Below the pieces are notes generated by a model. That model saw only the letters and a list, made by a program, of their open reading frames with translations, made no database searches and was not told the origin of the DNA. DNA of 64,000 nt, from positions 248,001 through 312,000 of the forward strand of contig JAXLXY010000002.1 in the NCBI GenBank assembly GCA_046327715.1, in the 5' to 3' direction. The translations under genes were made by a program, and so were the position numbers. Positions 35,509 to 43,738 of the stretch are shown here, piece by piece (positions within the stretch are counted from its first letter, which is position 1; each line of letters begins with the position of its first letter). This stretch comes from JADJOM01 sp046327715 (GTDB taxonomy: Bacteria; Gemmatimonadota; Gemmatimonadetes; Gemmatimonadales; GWC2-71-9).

Positions 35509-37029
35509 TCAGGGTTGCCGCCGGAATCCCTCGAGGCCGTACTCCGGGACGCGCAGTTCGGCCACCCCGCCGTCCGGGTCGAGCACGAAGACCACCCGGG
35601 GCGGCGCATCGCGGCCGTCGCCCAGGCGGGCCAGGAAGGTGTCGTAGTGCAGGTGCTCGAGCGGGCCGGCCAGGTCGGGCGAGGCGCCCATCCGGAGGCT
35701 GAGCCCCTCGCTCTCGCGCGTGATCACCGCGTCGCCCCAGACCGGATGCGCGTAGCGGCCCGCGTACGCGTCCAGCGGCAGGGACGGCCGCGTGCCGGGT
35801 ACCCGGTCCGCCACGGGGTCGGCGGAGGCGGACCGGCGCTCCGCGTAGAGCGAAAGCAGTTCCCGGTTCCAGTCCCGCGGCGGGCCGCCGATGGCCAGAT
35901 CGAACACTTTGAGCATGAGGGCGTGGCGGAACTCCGCGTGGTCGAGGTTGCCGAGCACCACGACGCCGGTATTCCGCCCGGGCAGCAGGCCCACGATCGC
36001 GGTGCGCCCCGCCAGGCTCCCGGTGTGGAACGCGACGAACTCGCCCCGGTAGTCCTGCTCGAACCAGCCCAGCCCGTAGGTGCGCCAGTGCGGCCGGGTG
36101 AGCGTGGCGGTGGGGTAATACTGCGCCGGCGGGATGATGGCGTGGGGGTCGAAGAGCGTGGCGACGGACGCCTCGCCCAGGAGCCGGCGCCCGCCGGCGG
36201 TGCGGCCGCCCGCCAGGAGGAAGCGGACCCAGACCGCCATGTCCTCTGCGGTGGACCAGACCGCCCCGGCGCTCCCCACCACGTCCACATTGTCCTCGCC
36301 GATGACCCGGATGGTGTCGCGGATGCGATAGTGCGGCACCGACCGGTCGGGGTCGGTGGCGGCCTCCATGGCCGCGAGGCTGCCGTAGCTGCGCGTCATG
36401 CCGAGGGGGTTGAACAGCCGGCGGCGCAGGAACTCCTCGTAGCGCATCCCCGAGGCCCGGGCCACCACCTCGCCGGCCAGGCCGTACATCACGTTCTGGT
36501 AGACGAAACCGCCCCGCAGCGGGTACTCGGGGGTCAGCAACCGGAGCCGGCGGAAGATCTCCGCCCGGCTGATGTCGCCACGGCTCCAGAGGAGGTCCGC
36601 GTTGCCGAGCCCGGCATTGTGGGTGAGCAGGTCCACCACCCGGAGCGAGGCGGTCACGTAGGGGTCCGGCATCTGGAACTCCGGCACCCAGCGGGTGACC
36701 GGGTCGTCCCAGGCGAGGGTGCCGTCGTCCACCAGCATCGCGAGCGCGGCGGCGGTCATGGCCTTGGTGGTGGACATGATCCCGAAGAGCGTACGCGGGC
36801 CCACGGTGCCGGGCTGCCCCAGCTCCCGGACGCCGTAGCCCCGGAGGAACACCACGGAGTCATTGCGGACCACCGCCACCGCGAGGCCGGGAATCGACCA
36901 CTCGGCGGTCCCGCGCCGGATGAAGGCGTCGAGGTCGGCGGCCCACGGGTCGGTGACAGGTGCCTGGGCGCGGGCGCTCCCGGCCATGCCAAGGGCCAGG
37001 AGGAGCAGCAGGGTGACGCGGCGTGACAT
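35509..37029 (-). CDS. Secreted beta-lactamase-family serine hydrolase
   Basis: A 506-residue class C-type serine hydrolase with signal peptide (LLLLLALGMAGSARAQ). The catalytic Ser-Lys pair is in IMSTTKAMTAAAL (SxxK, about residue 85), followed by VYQNVMYGLAGEVVA with the YxN motif. GSLAGRTAIVGLLPGRNTGVVVLGNLD is the region corresponding to the KTG-side strand. The C-terminal 110 residues form an extra domain (LDAYAGRYAHPVWGD) typical of secreted esterase/peptidase members. The substrate is unknown: D-aminopeptidase, esterase or beta-lactamase-like. Its promoter lies between 37055 and 37084. Confidence 0.87.
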   Translation of the reverse strand: MSRRVTLLLLLALGMAGSARAQAPVTDPWAADLDAFIRRGTAEWSIPGLAVAVVRNDSVVFLRGYGVRELGQPGTVGPRTLFGIMSTTKAMTAAALAMLVDDGTLAWDDPVTRWVPEFQMPDPYVTASLRVVDLLTHNAGLGNADLLWSRGDISRAEIFRRLRLLTPEYPLRGGFVYQNVMYGLAGEVVARASGMRYEEFLRRRLFNPLGMTRSYGSLAAMEAATDPDRSVPHYRIRDTIRVIGEDNVDVVGSAGAVWSTAEDMAVWVRFLLAGGRTAGGRRLLGEASVATLFDPHAIIPPAQYYPTATLTRPHWRTYGLGWFEQDYRGEFVAFHTGSLAGRTAIVGLLPGRNTGVVVLGNLDHAEFRHALMLKVFDLAIGGPPRDWNRELLSLYAERRSASADPVADRVPGTRPSLPLDAYAGRYAHPVWGDAVITRESEGLSLRMGASPDLAGPLEHLHYDTFLARLGDGRDAPPRVVFVLDPDGGVAELRVPEYGLEGFRRQP

Positions 37030-37054
37030 GACGGGATCCGTGGGAGAGGCGCCT

Positions 37055-37084
37055 AGATGTGTCGGCCGCCGGCGCGGCTGTCAA
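37055..37084 (-). promoter_or_regulatory. Promoter of the serine hydrolase gene
   Basis: On the minus strand a perfect TTGACA (37084-37079), an 18-bp spacer and ACATCT (37060-37055). The -10 element is poor, so the call rests on the -35. It lies between the atp operon terminator and the hydrolase ATG. Confidence 0.5.
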
Positions 37085-37105
37085 GCGCCGGGCGGGGAAA
37101 CGCAG

Positions 37106-37134
37106 ACGGGCCCACCCGTGCGGGGTGGGCCCGT
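37106..37134 (-). terminator. Terminator hairpin of the atp operon
   Basis: A perfect 12-bp stem (ACGGGCCCACCC / GGGTGGGCCCGT) with a 5-nt loop, 22 nt after the atpH stop. No T-run, but strong and well placed. Confidence 0.7.
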
Positions 37135-37155
37135 GCTGGGAGCCGGGGGAGGTGC

Positions 37156-37692
37156 CTAGCGGGCCAGCAGCGCCCGCCGGAGCATCGTCATCCGGCGCTT
37201 GACCGAGCCATCGAACACCCGGTCGCCGACCCGGACCACGACCCCGCCCAGGATCGACGGGTCCTCGGTGAACTGGGGCAGGACCAGCTTGCCCATCACC
37301 TCGGTGAGCCGCGCGGCGATGGCCTTCCGCAGCGCCTCGTCGGCCGGCCGCGCCACGGTGACCGACGCCCGGACGCGGTTGAGCTTGAGGTCCACCAGCC
37401 CGAGATACTCCTGGGCCATCTCCCGGAACAGGCCCTGGCGGCCGCGACGGACCACCGAGCCGAGGAAGAGCACGAACTCCCGGGGCGCGTCCGGCAGCGC
37501 CCCGGCGAGGATCGCGGTCTTCTGCGTCTTGGTGACCCGGGGCGACATCAGCACCGCCTGCACCGCCGGCGCGGCGGCGATCCCGCCCGCCACCGCGTCG
37601 AGCAGGTCGGCGTACTGCGCCGTGCGCCCGCTCTTTTCGCCGAGGGCGAACAGCGCCTCGGCGTAGTTGCGGGCGATGGTCTCGTTCGTCAC
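37156..37692 (-). CDS. atpH: F1Fo ATP synthase delta subunit
   Basis: A 178-residue delta (OSCP) subunit, part of the peripheral stalk that joins F1 to Fo. It starts TIARNYAEALFALGEKSG, has RVTKTQKTAILAGALP and the C-terminal signature LGGVVVRVGDRVFDGSVKRRM. Its ATG overlaps the atpF stop (ATGA). It is the last gene of the operon; the usual atpAGDC genes do not follow and must lie elsewhere. Confidence 0.94.
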   Translation of the reverse strand: MTNETIARNYAEALFALGEKSGRTAQYADLLDAVAGGIAAAPAVQAVLMSPRVTKTQKTAILAGALPDAPREFVLFLGSVVRRGRQGLFREMAQEYLGLVDLKLNRVRASVTVARPADEALRKAIAARLTEVMGKLVLPQFTEDPSILGGVVVRVGDRVFDGSVKRRMTMLRRALLAR

Positions 37693-38234
37693 TTGGCCTT
37701 CTCCAGGCTGGCGAGGTAGCCCTCGACCAGCGACCGGTCGGAGGCGCCGTCGAGCTTCTGGCCGATGAGCCGGCCGGCCGCCGCCAGCGAGAGGTCCACC
37801 GCCTCGCGGCGGAGGTCCGTCAGCGCCTTGTCCCGCTCGGCCGCGATGTCGCGCCGGGCCCGTTCGAGCAGCTCATCCTGCTCGTGCCGGGTCTTGTCGA
37901 TCGCCGTCGCCCGCTCCTTCTCGGCCGCGGACTTGGCCTCGGCCATCATGGCCTGCGCCTGGGTCCGGGCCTCGGCGAGCAGCCGCCGGTTCTCGTCGAG
38001 CAGCGCCTTCGCTTCCGTGGTGGCCTTCGCGGCCTCGTCCAGCTGGCGGGCGATGGTGCGCTCCCGCTCCTCCGTGGCCTTGAGGATCGCCGGGAAGGCG
38101 AACTTCTTCAGCAGGAACAGGAGGACGACGAAGACCACCCAGGTCCAGATGACGAGCCCGGAGTTGACCGCGAAGGGCGACGGCGCGCCGCCCTCCCCGC
38201 CCTCCGAGACCAGCGTCAGCAGCATGGTGATCAT
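37689..38234 (-). CDS. atpF: F1Fo ATP synthase b subunit
   Basis: A 181-residue stator subunit. One N-terminal TM helix (SGLVIWTWVVFVVLLFLLKKFAFPAI) is followed by a long charged helix (EERERTIARQLDEAAKATTEAKALLDE and on) that forms the right-handed coiled coil and meets delta at the C-terminus. It lies 18 nt after the c-subunit gene and overlaps atpH by 4 nt. Confidence 0.94.
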   Translation of the reverse strand: MITMLLTLVSEGGEGGAPSPFAVNSGLVIWTWVVFVVLLFLLKKFAFPAILKATEERERTIARQLDEAAKATTEAKALLDENRRLLAEARTQAQAMMAEAKSAAEKERATAIDKTRHEQDELLERARRDIAAERDKALTDLRREAVDLSLAAAGRLIGQKLDGASDRSLVEGYLASLEKAK

Positions 38235-38252
38235 GGAGCCCGCGCTTTCGGG

Positions 38253-38522
38253 TTACTTGATGAGCTTGAAGAGCAGCGCGAACACCAGGGCGATGATCGT
38301 CGCGCCCTCGAGCAGCACCGCGATCAGCAGGCCCGCGCCACGGATGTCGCCGGCCGCCTCGGGCTGGCGGGCGATCGACTCGGCCACCTGGCCACCGATG
38401 CGGCCCAGGCCCAGGCCCGCGCCGATCACGGCGAGACCGATGGCGAGACCGGCCCCGAGCAGGCCATAACCGGCGCCGGCCGCCGGCGCGACTTCCTGGA
38501 GCAGAGCGAGCATGTTCAGCAT
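38253..38522 (-). CDS. atpE: F1Fo ATP synthase c subunit
   Basis: An 89-residue rotor-ring subunit with two helices. The first carries GLLGAGLAIGLAVIGAGLGLGRIGG, the polar loop is SIARQPEA, and the second holds the ion-binding glutamate in IAVLLEGATIIALVFALLFKLI. The residues around the Glu do not show the clear Na+-binding set, so proton coupling is more likely. ATG 38522 has AGGGG 7 nt upstream. The 230-nt gap to atpB contains a short 8-bp repeat (38729-38754). Confidence 0.93.
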   Translation of the reverse strand: MLNMLALLQEVAPAAGAGYGLLGAGLAIGLAVIGAGLGLGRIGGQVAESIARQPEAAGDIRGAGLLIAVLLEGATIIALVFALLFKLIK

Positions 38523-38728
38523 GTCATTCCCCTGAGTGAACCCGTGGGAGATTGCGTGTGATGGCGCCCGGTCGGCGCCGCTGCATCCACCGGCGGGTGC
38601 CCAGGTCTCCCGGCCCGGGCCCGCACCGCGATCCGCCAGCGCCCCGGAGGGCAGCGGATATCGCCCCGCCATTCGGCCGGGCTACCGGGCCCCCGCGGCC
38701 GGATGCCGCCCTCGGGTGCCCAACTGCG

Positions 38729-38754
38729 TACCGCCGTACCGCCCTGCCGCCCCT
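38729..38754. repeat. Short 8-bp repeat next to the atpB stop
   Basis: Units CGTACCGC, CGTACCGC and CCTGCCGC run into the atpB stop codon. The rest of the atpB-atpE gap (38523-38728) shows no gene. Confidence 0.6.
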
Positions 38755-39604
38755 AGTGCTCGTGCTGCATCAGCCCGATGAAGACCGAGCTGAGCAGCGC
38801 GAAGACGTACGCCTGCAGCAGCGCCACGATCAGCTCCAGCAGCATGATGCCCACCACCAGCACCGCCGTGGCGATGCCGATGCCGTAGCTCCACATGCCC
38901 AGGTGGCCGAACAGGAACACGATCCCGAACAGCGACAGGATCACGAAGTGGCCGGCGGTCATGTTGCCGAACAACCGGACCGCGAGCGCGAACGGCTTGA
39001 CGATCTTGCCCAGCAGCTCGATCGGCGCCATGAAGATCGAGAGCGCCACCGCGCCCGGGCCGTGCATGCCCGGGAAGTGGGGGAAGATCGTCGCCAGGTA
39101 GGCCTTGGGGCCGATCTTGAGGAAGCCCGCGATCTCCACCGTCAGGAACACGATGATGGCCAGCCCGCCGGTGACCGAGAGGTTGCCGGTGGCCGCGCTG
39201 CCCCAGGGGAGCAGGCCGAGCAGGTTGCAGTAGAGGATGAAGAAGAACAGGGTGATGATGAGCGGGGCGAACTTCGCGCCGTCGTGCCCGATGTTGGCGA
39301 TGGCGATGTCGTTGCGGACCCAGAGCACCAGGCCCTCCATCGCGCCGGCGAAGCCCTTGGGCGCCTCGCCCGCCCGGGTGCGGGCCACGCCGCGCGCGGC
39401 CACCCACATCGACACGAACACCAGCACCGCCGCCAGCACCATGAAGATCACGTGCTTCGTGGGCGAGAGCGACGCCGACACCGGGTACTGCAGGTGACAG
39501 CCCGGGATGTGCCACTCGAACAGCGGGTAGGCGTCGATCACGCACGCGTCCGCCGTGTGGTGCAGCACCATCTCGCCGACGTTGACCGCTTCCTGGAGCA
39601 TCAT
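38753..39604 (-). CDS. atpB: F1Fo ATP synthase a subunit
   Basis: A 283-residue membrane channel subunit. The essential arginine lies in PFALAVRLFGNMTAGHFVIL; GFLKIGPKAYLATIFPHFPGMHG precedes it and LLELIVALLQAYVFALLSSVFIGLMQHEH ends the protein. About five to six helices are seen. The first of two adjacent ATGs (39604) overlaps the AtpI-like gene stop (ATGA) and is taken as the start. Confidence 0.95.
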   Translation of the reverse strand: MMLQEAVNVGEMVLHHTADACVIDAYPLFEWHIPGCHLQYPVSASLSPTKHVIFMVLAAVLVFVSMWVAARGVARTRAGEAPKGFAGAMEGLVLWVRNDIAIANIGHDGAKFAPLIITLFFFILYCNLLGLLPWGSAATGNLSVTGGLAIIVFLTVEIAGFLKIGPKAYLATIFPHFPGMHGPGAVALSIFMAPIELLGKIVKPFALAVRLFGNMTAGHFVILSLFGIVFLFGHLGMWSYGIGIATAVLVVGIMLLELIVALLQAYVFALLSSVFIGLMQHEH

Positions 39605-39945
39605 CGGATGAACCTGACCTCGAGAAAGAGCAGGGGAATGAGGACCCCGACGTAACCCAGCCCGGCCGCCAGCGGGAGGAACCGCTCCTGGTCCCACGCC
39701 GCGAGCCCCGCGAACAGCACCACCCCGCCGAGGCGGAGCATCATCCCGATGCCGAATCCCTTGAAGAACTCGGCCGTCCCCGGGGCGGCCAGCCCGCGGC
39801 GCAGTGCCCGCACCGCCACCAGCTCGATGGCGATCGCCACCCCGCCCATCACCGCGGCCGGCAACAGCGCCGCCCGGCCCAGCCAGGCCACCAACGCCGC
39901 CGTGACCAGGGCGGTAAGCGGCAGCCCGGCGGCAAGCACCTTCAC
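39601..39945 (-). CDS. ATP synthase I chain-like membrane protein
   Basis: A 114-residue protein with four hydrophobic helices (PLTALVTAALVAWLG, AAVMGGVAIAIELVAVRAL, GIGMMLRLGGVVLFAGLAAW, LPLAAGLGYVGVLIPLLFLEV). Size, topology and place between AtpZ and AtpB match AtpI, which helps assemble the c-ring. Sequence likeness by eye is modest. GTG 39945 overlaps the upstream stop (GTGA). Confidence 0.72.
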   Translation of the reverse strand: MKVLAAGLPLTALVTAALVAWLGRAALLPAAVMGGVAIAIELVAVRALRRGLAAPGTAEFFKGFGIGMMLRLGGVVLFAGLAAWDQERFLPLAAGLGYVGVLIPLLFLEVRFIR

Positions 39946-40208
39946 GAGACCGGCGGCTCCGTGGGCGGGCGGTGCCGGGCGCGGAACGCGTCCTCGTCCT
40001 GCCGCACCTTGAGGAACACCCACAGGAATGCCAGCCCGGCGCCCACCAGCGTACCGAGGATCGTCAGGAAGGGCATCGTGCCCAGGCCCCGGTCGAGCAG
40101 GTAGCCCGCCCCAGCACACAGGATGACGCTGAAGGCGAAGGTGTAGCCGAGGGTGTCGTACTTCCACGCCTGGCCCAGCTCCCGGCCGACCGGCTTTTTC
40201 GGCCCCAT
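39942..40208 (-). CDS. AtpZ/AtpI-type F0F1-ATPase accessory subunit
   Basis: An 88-residue protein with two helices: LGYTFAFSVILCAGAGYLLDRGLG and PFLTILGTLVGAGLAFLWVFLKV. The GYxLDxxLGTxPxxTxxGxxxG pattern is typical of the ATPase_gene1 (AtpZ/AtpQ) family found at the start of atp operons. ATG 40208 is chosen over the TTG at 40247, which falls in the -35 element. It opens the operon. Confidence 0.83.
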   Translation of the reverse strand: MGPKKPVGRELGQAWKYDTLGYTFAFSVILCAGAGYLLDRGLGTMPFLTILGTLVGAGLAFLWVFLKVRQDEDAFRARHRPPTEPPVS

Positions 40209-40218
40209 AAGCCGGGGA

Positions 40219-40247
40219 AAAGTACCCGCTTGTGAAATATTTCGCAA
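40219..40247 (-). promoter_or_regulatory. Promoter of the atp operon
   Basis: On the minus strand TTGCGA (40247-40242), a 17-bp spacer, then TACTTT (40224-40219), 10 nt before the AtpZ ATG. The transcript would have a leader of only a few nucleotides. Confidence 0.65.
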
Positions 40248-40262
40248 ACTCTGAGGGGAGGG

Positions 40263-40398
40263 GGTCGGGGCGGTTGGGCGATTGGGGGATTGGGGGGGGC
40301 CTGCCGACCAGTGGATACCGCCTTACTGTCGAACCGCCCAACCGCCCAACCGCCCAATCGCCTAATCGCCTGATCGCCTGATCGCCCAATCCCCTACC
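40263..40398. repeat. Long palindromic 8-bp-period repeat in the atp/moxR gap
   Basis: Plus-strand units GGGCGGTT, GGGCGATT and GGGGGATT, a centre near 40295-40330, then about nine inverted units (GAACCGCC, CAACCGCC, CAATCGCC, TAATCGCC, TGATCGCC and variants). The gap 40209-40514 otherwise holds just the two divergent promoters. The unit drifts gradually along the array. Confidence 0.85.
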
Positions 40399-40428
40399 CC
40401 CCGTCCCCACCCGAAACGTTCAACGCAT

Positions 40429-40457
40429 TTGCCGCTCCCGGCGAAACCCGCTAACCT
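40429..40457 (+). promoter_or_regulatory. Promoter of the moxR gene
   Basis: TTGCCG (40429-40434), a 17-bp spacer and TAACCT (40452-40457), about 57 nt before the moxR ATG. Confidence 0.55.
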
Positions 40458-40514
40458 CTTGCCCGTACTCGGGAGCGCCCCTGCCTCCCGCCCTCTCGGC
40501 CCAACCCGGATCCC

Positions 40515-41522
<1,008 letters not shown>

Positions 41523-41547
41523 GCGATGGCGCGGGGCGCGGAAATGA

Positions 41548-41579
41548 CGAACGGCCCGGGCAACCGCCCGGGCCGTTCG
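41548..41579. terminator. Bidirectional terminator between moxR and a lipoprotein gene
   Basis: A perfect 14-bp stem (CGAACGGCCCGGGC / GCCCGGGCCGTTCG) with an AACC loop, placed 26 nt after moxR (+) and 22 nt after the lipoprotein stop (-). Confidence 0.75.
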
Positions 41580-41600
41580 GCTGTCAGGGGCCGGCGCCGG

Positions 41601-42587
41601 TCAGCTCGCGTTGGCGTCGAAGGTGTTCACCGTCTCCTGCCCGCAGCCCGGGCCGTAATCCACGGTGAAGCCGATGTTGTTCCGCCCGTTGATCGCGGCG
41701 CGCACCTGCCCGCCGTCGAGCTCCGGATCGGTGTCGCAGGCCTGGTTGTAGTGCAGCGGCGTCGGGGTGGAGACGGTGAAGCTCCAGTCGCCGTCAGCCT
41801 GGCCGAAGTTGCCGGACCAGCTGTAGTCGCCGGTGATGTCGAAGGTGCCGCTCTGCAGCTCGCCCTGGCCGGGGTCGAGGCTGCCGGTGTCGGGCAGGAA
41901 GGTCACGCCCCAGGCGTAGTCGGCGCGGAGCACCGGGTTGCCGTTCAGCCGCCAGCGGGCGATGAAGTTCTGGTTGGCGGTGGCGTTGTTCGCCGTGACC
42001 GTGGCGTCGTAGCCGCCGTCGAACTCGTACCCGGCGCTGGCGGAGTCGGTGTAGAAGAGCACCCGGAAGTGGCTGTAGTCCACCGCAAAGCCCCACAGGG
42101 TGGCGCCGCCGTCGGTGTCCTGCAGGCTGAACGCGCCGGTCACCGCGAAGCCGTTGCCCAGGGAGTCCTGGTAGGCGCAGTCGCCGGGGCCAAAGGTCAG
42201 GGTGACGTTGTTGATGATGCCGTCGGCGTCGGAATCGAGCGTGTCGCCGGAGACCACCGGCACGCACGCCGCGTCCGGGGCGGCGAAGGCGGCGAACTGG
42301 GCCTGGTACTGGCTGGGCAGGCTGCGCCCGATGATGCGGGCCACCCGATTGCCGGGCGCGCCGGGCGCGAAGAGCCCGCTGCCCAGGCCGCCGCTGGAGG
42401 CGTTGAGGGTGGTCAGGTCGCTGGCGATATCGGCGATCTGGCCGGCCGCCTCCTGCCCCACCACCGCCGCCTGGGCGGGATCGATCGTGTCATTCCCCTT
42501 GGGACCGCCGCTGTCGCCGCAGGCGGCCACCGCCGTGACGGTCGCCAGACCCATCGCAAAACGCCGAAGCCCGCTCATCCCCTTCAT
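41601..42587 (-). CDS. Hypothetical lipoprotein (paralogue 1)
   Basis: A 328-residue lipoprotein (lipobox AVAAC) of unknown function. It has DTLDSDADGIINNVTLTF followed by GPGDCAYQDS and GNGFAVTGAFSLQD, a unit also present in the next gene, then a beta-rich body with ARWRLNGNPVLRADYAWGVTF. The DSDADGI stretch resembles a calcium-binding thrombospondin type 3 loop. ATG 42587 has the best Shine-Dalgarno of the region, GGAGGA about 7 nt upstream. The gap to the paralogue is 140 nt, so they may be separate transcripts. Confidence 0.68.
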   Translation of the reverse strand: MKGMSGLRRFAMGLATVTAVAACGDSGGPKGNDTIDPAQAAVVGQEAAGQIADIASDLTTLNASSGGLGSGLFAPGAPGNRVARIIGRSLPSQYQAQFAAFAAPDAACVPVVSGDTLDSDADGIINNVTLTFGPGDCAYQDSLGNGFAVTGAFSLQDTDGGATLWGFAVDYSHFRVLFYTDSASAGYEFDGGYDATVTANNATANQNFIARWRLNGNPVLRADYAWGVTFLPDTGSLDPGQGELQSGTFDITGDYSWSGNFGQADGDWSFTVSTPTPLHYNQACDTDPELDGGQVRAAINGRNNIGFTVDYGPGCGQETVNTFDANAS

Positions 42588-42727
42588 GGCTCTTCCTCCG
42601 CAACGGTTGATGCCGGCCCGTGGGCCGGAAATGCCTGCCAGACCGCAAGATAGACCGTGGCCTCGGGGCTGCGCCGTCACCCGCGGCACAGTCCCGATGT
42701 GACCCAGCGCAAGATCCTGAGCGGGAT

Positions 42728-43591
42728 TCAGGCCCCGGGGGTCCAGCTCCGGTTGGGGGGGGCGCCACAGGCCGTCCAGGTAAGGGTCAGGACGCCGACC
42801 TCGCCGCGGACGGTGCCGGAGAGGGTCAGCTTGCCGGCCTTGATGCGCTGGGGCGTATCGGTGCAGTCCGCGTCGTAGTTGAGCGGCTGCGGGGTGGCCA
42901 CGGCCAGCGACCACTGTTCGCTGCTGCGCTGCCAGTCGAGCGTCCCGGCGATGGTGATGGTCCCGTCGGGGAGCGGCTGGTCGGCCTGGACGGTGCCGGG
43001 CACGCTGGCGGTGAAGCTGGTGGTGGTGGCGAGGTTGATCGTGGCCGCCACCCGGTTGGGCCGGTCCCGGACGATCTCCATGTCCACCGCCAGGCTGGCG
43101 CCGTTGCTCGAGCCCAGCCGGGTGCGGGTGCCGTTGCGGGTGGCGGTGTAGGTCAGCGTCCCGGCGCTGTCGGTGAAGCTCCAGGCCAGGTCGGTGAGGG
43201 TCAGGTTGAAGGCGGTGCCGTTGGCGCCGCTCGGGTCCTGGACCCGGAGGGTGCCGGTGACCGCGTAGTCCCCGCCGCCGAGGCCGGTGACGCTGCAGGG
43301 CGGGTTGAGGAAGGTGTAGGTGGCGTCATTGGGGATGCCGTCGCCGTCGCTGTCGGTGGTGGAGGAGGCGGCGGGGCAGCCGGCCGGGGCCCCGAAGGCG
43401 GGAGGGACGCCCGGGTGGGCCAGGGTCAGGGCGCTGGCGGCGCTCTCGACCTCGTCCTCCATCGTCAGGCGGAGCTCCAGCTGCTGGCTCAGGGTGGGGC
43501 CGTTGCTGCCGACGGTGCCGCTGATGTTGCCGCAGGCGGCGAGGCCGGCGAGGAGGAGGGCGGGCAGGGCCCGGGGGGTCGGCCGCGACAT
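42728..43591 (-). CDS. Hypothetical lipoprotein (paralogue 2)
   Basis: A 287-residue lipoprotein (lipobox GLAAC). It shares the layout of the downstream paralogue: STTDSDGDGIPNDATYTF, then PPCSVTGLGGGDYAVTGTLRVQDP, a beta-rich region with repeated T-rich strands (TLTYTATRNGTRTRLG) and a C-terminal WTACGAPPNRSW. No enzyme motif is seen. A tandem duplication is the likely origin. GGAG stands 9 nt before ATG 43591; the gap to the SARP gene (43592-43738) is a divergent promoter region. Confidence 0.68.
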   Translation of the reverse strand: MSRPTPRALPALLLAGLAACGNISGTVGSNGPTLSQQLELRLTMEDEVESAASALTLAHPGVPPAFGAPAGCPAASSTTDSDGDGIPNDATYTFLNPPCSVTGLGGGDYAVTGTLRVQDPSGANGTAFNLTLTDLAWSFTDSAGTLTYTATRNGTRTRLGSSNGASLAVDMEIVRDRPNRVAATINLATTTSFTASVPGTVQADQPLPDGTITIAGTLDWQRSSEQWSLAVATPQPLNYDADCTDTPQRIKAGKLTLSGTVRGEVGVLTLTWTACGAPPNRSWTPGA

Positions 43592-43738
43592 CCGTGACGC
43601 TCCGGTGAGAAGTGGCCTGCAATCTAGCCGCCTCCCCTTGCGGCCCGGCACGGGGGCGGAAGAATAGGACCACCCGCCCGCGCCGGTGGGGGCGCGGAGT
43701 TTGACGATTGGTTGATGCCCGCGGCGTACCGACGATCC

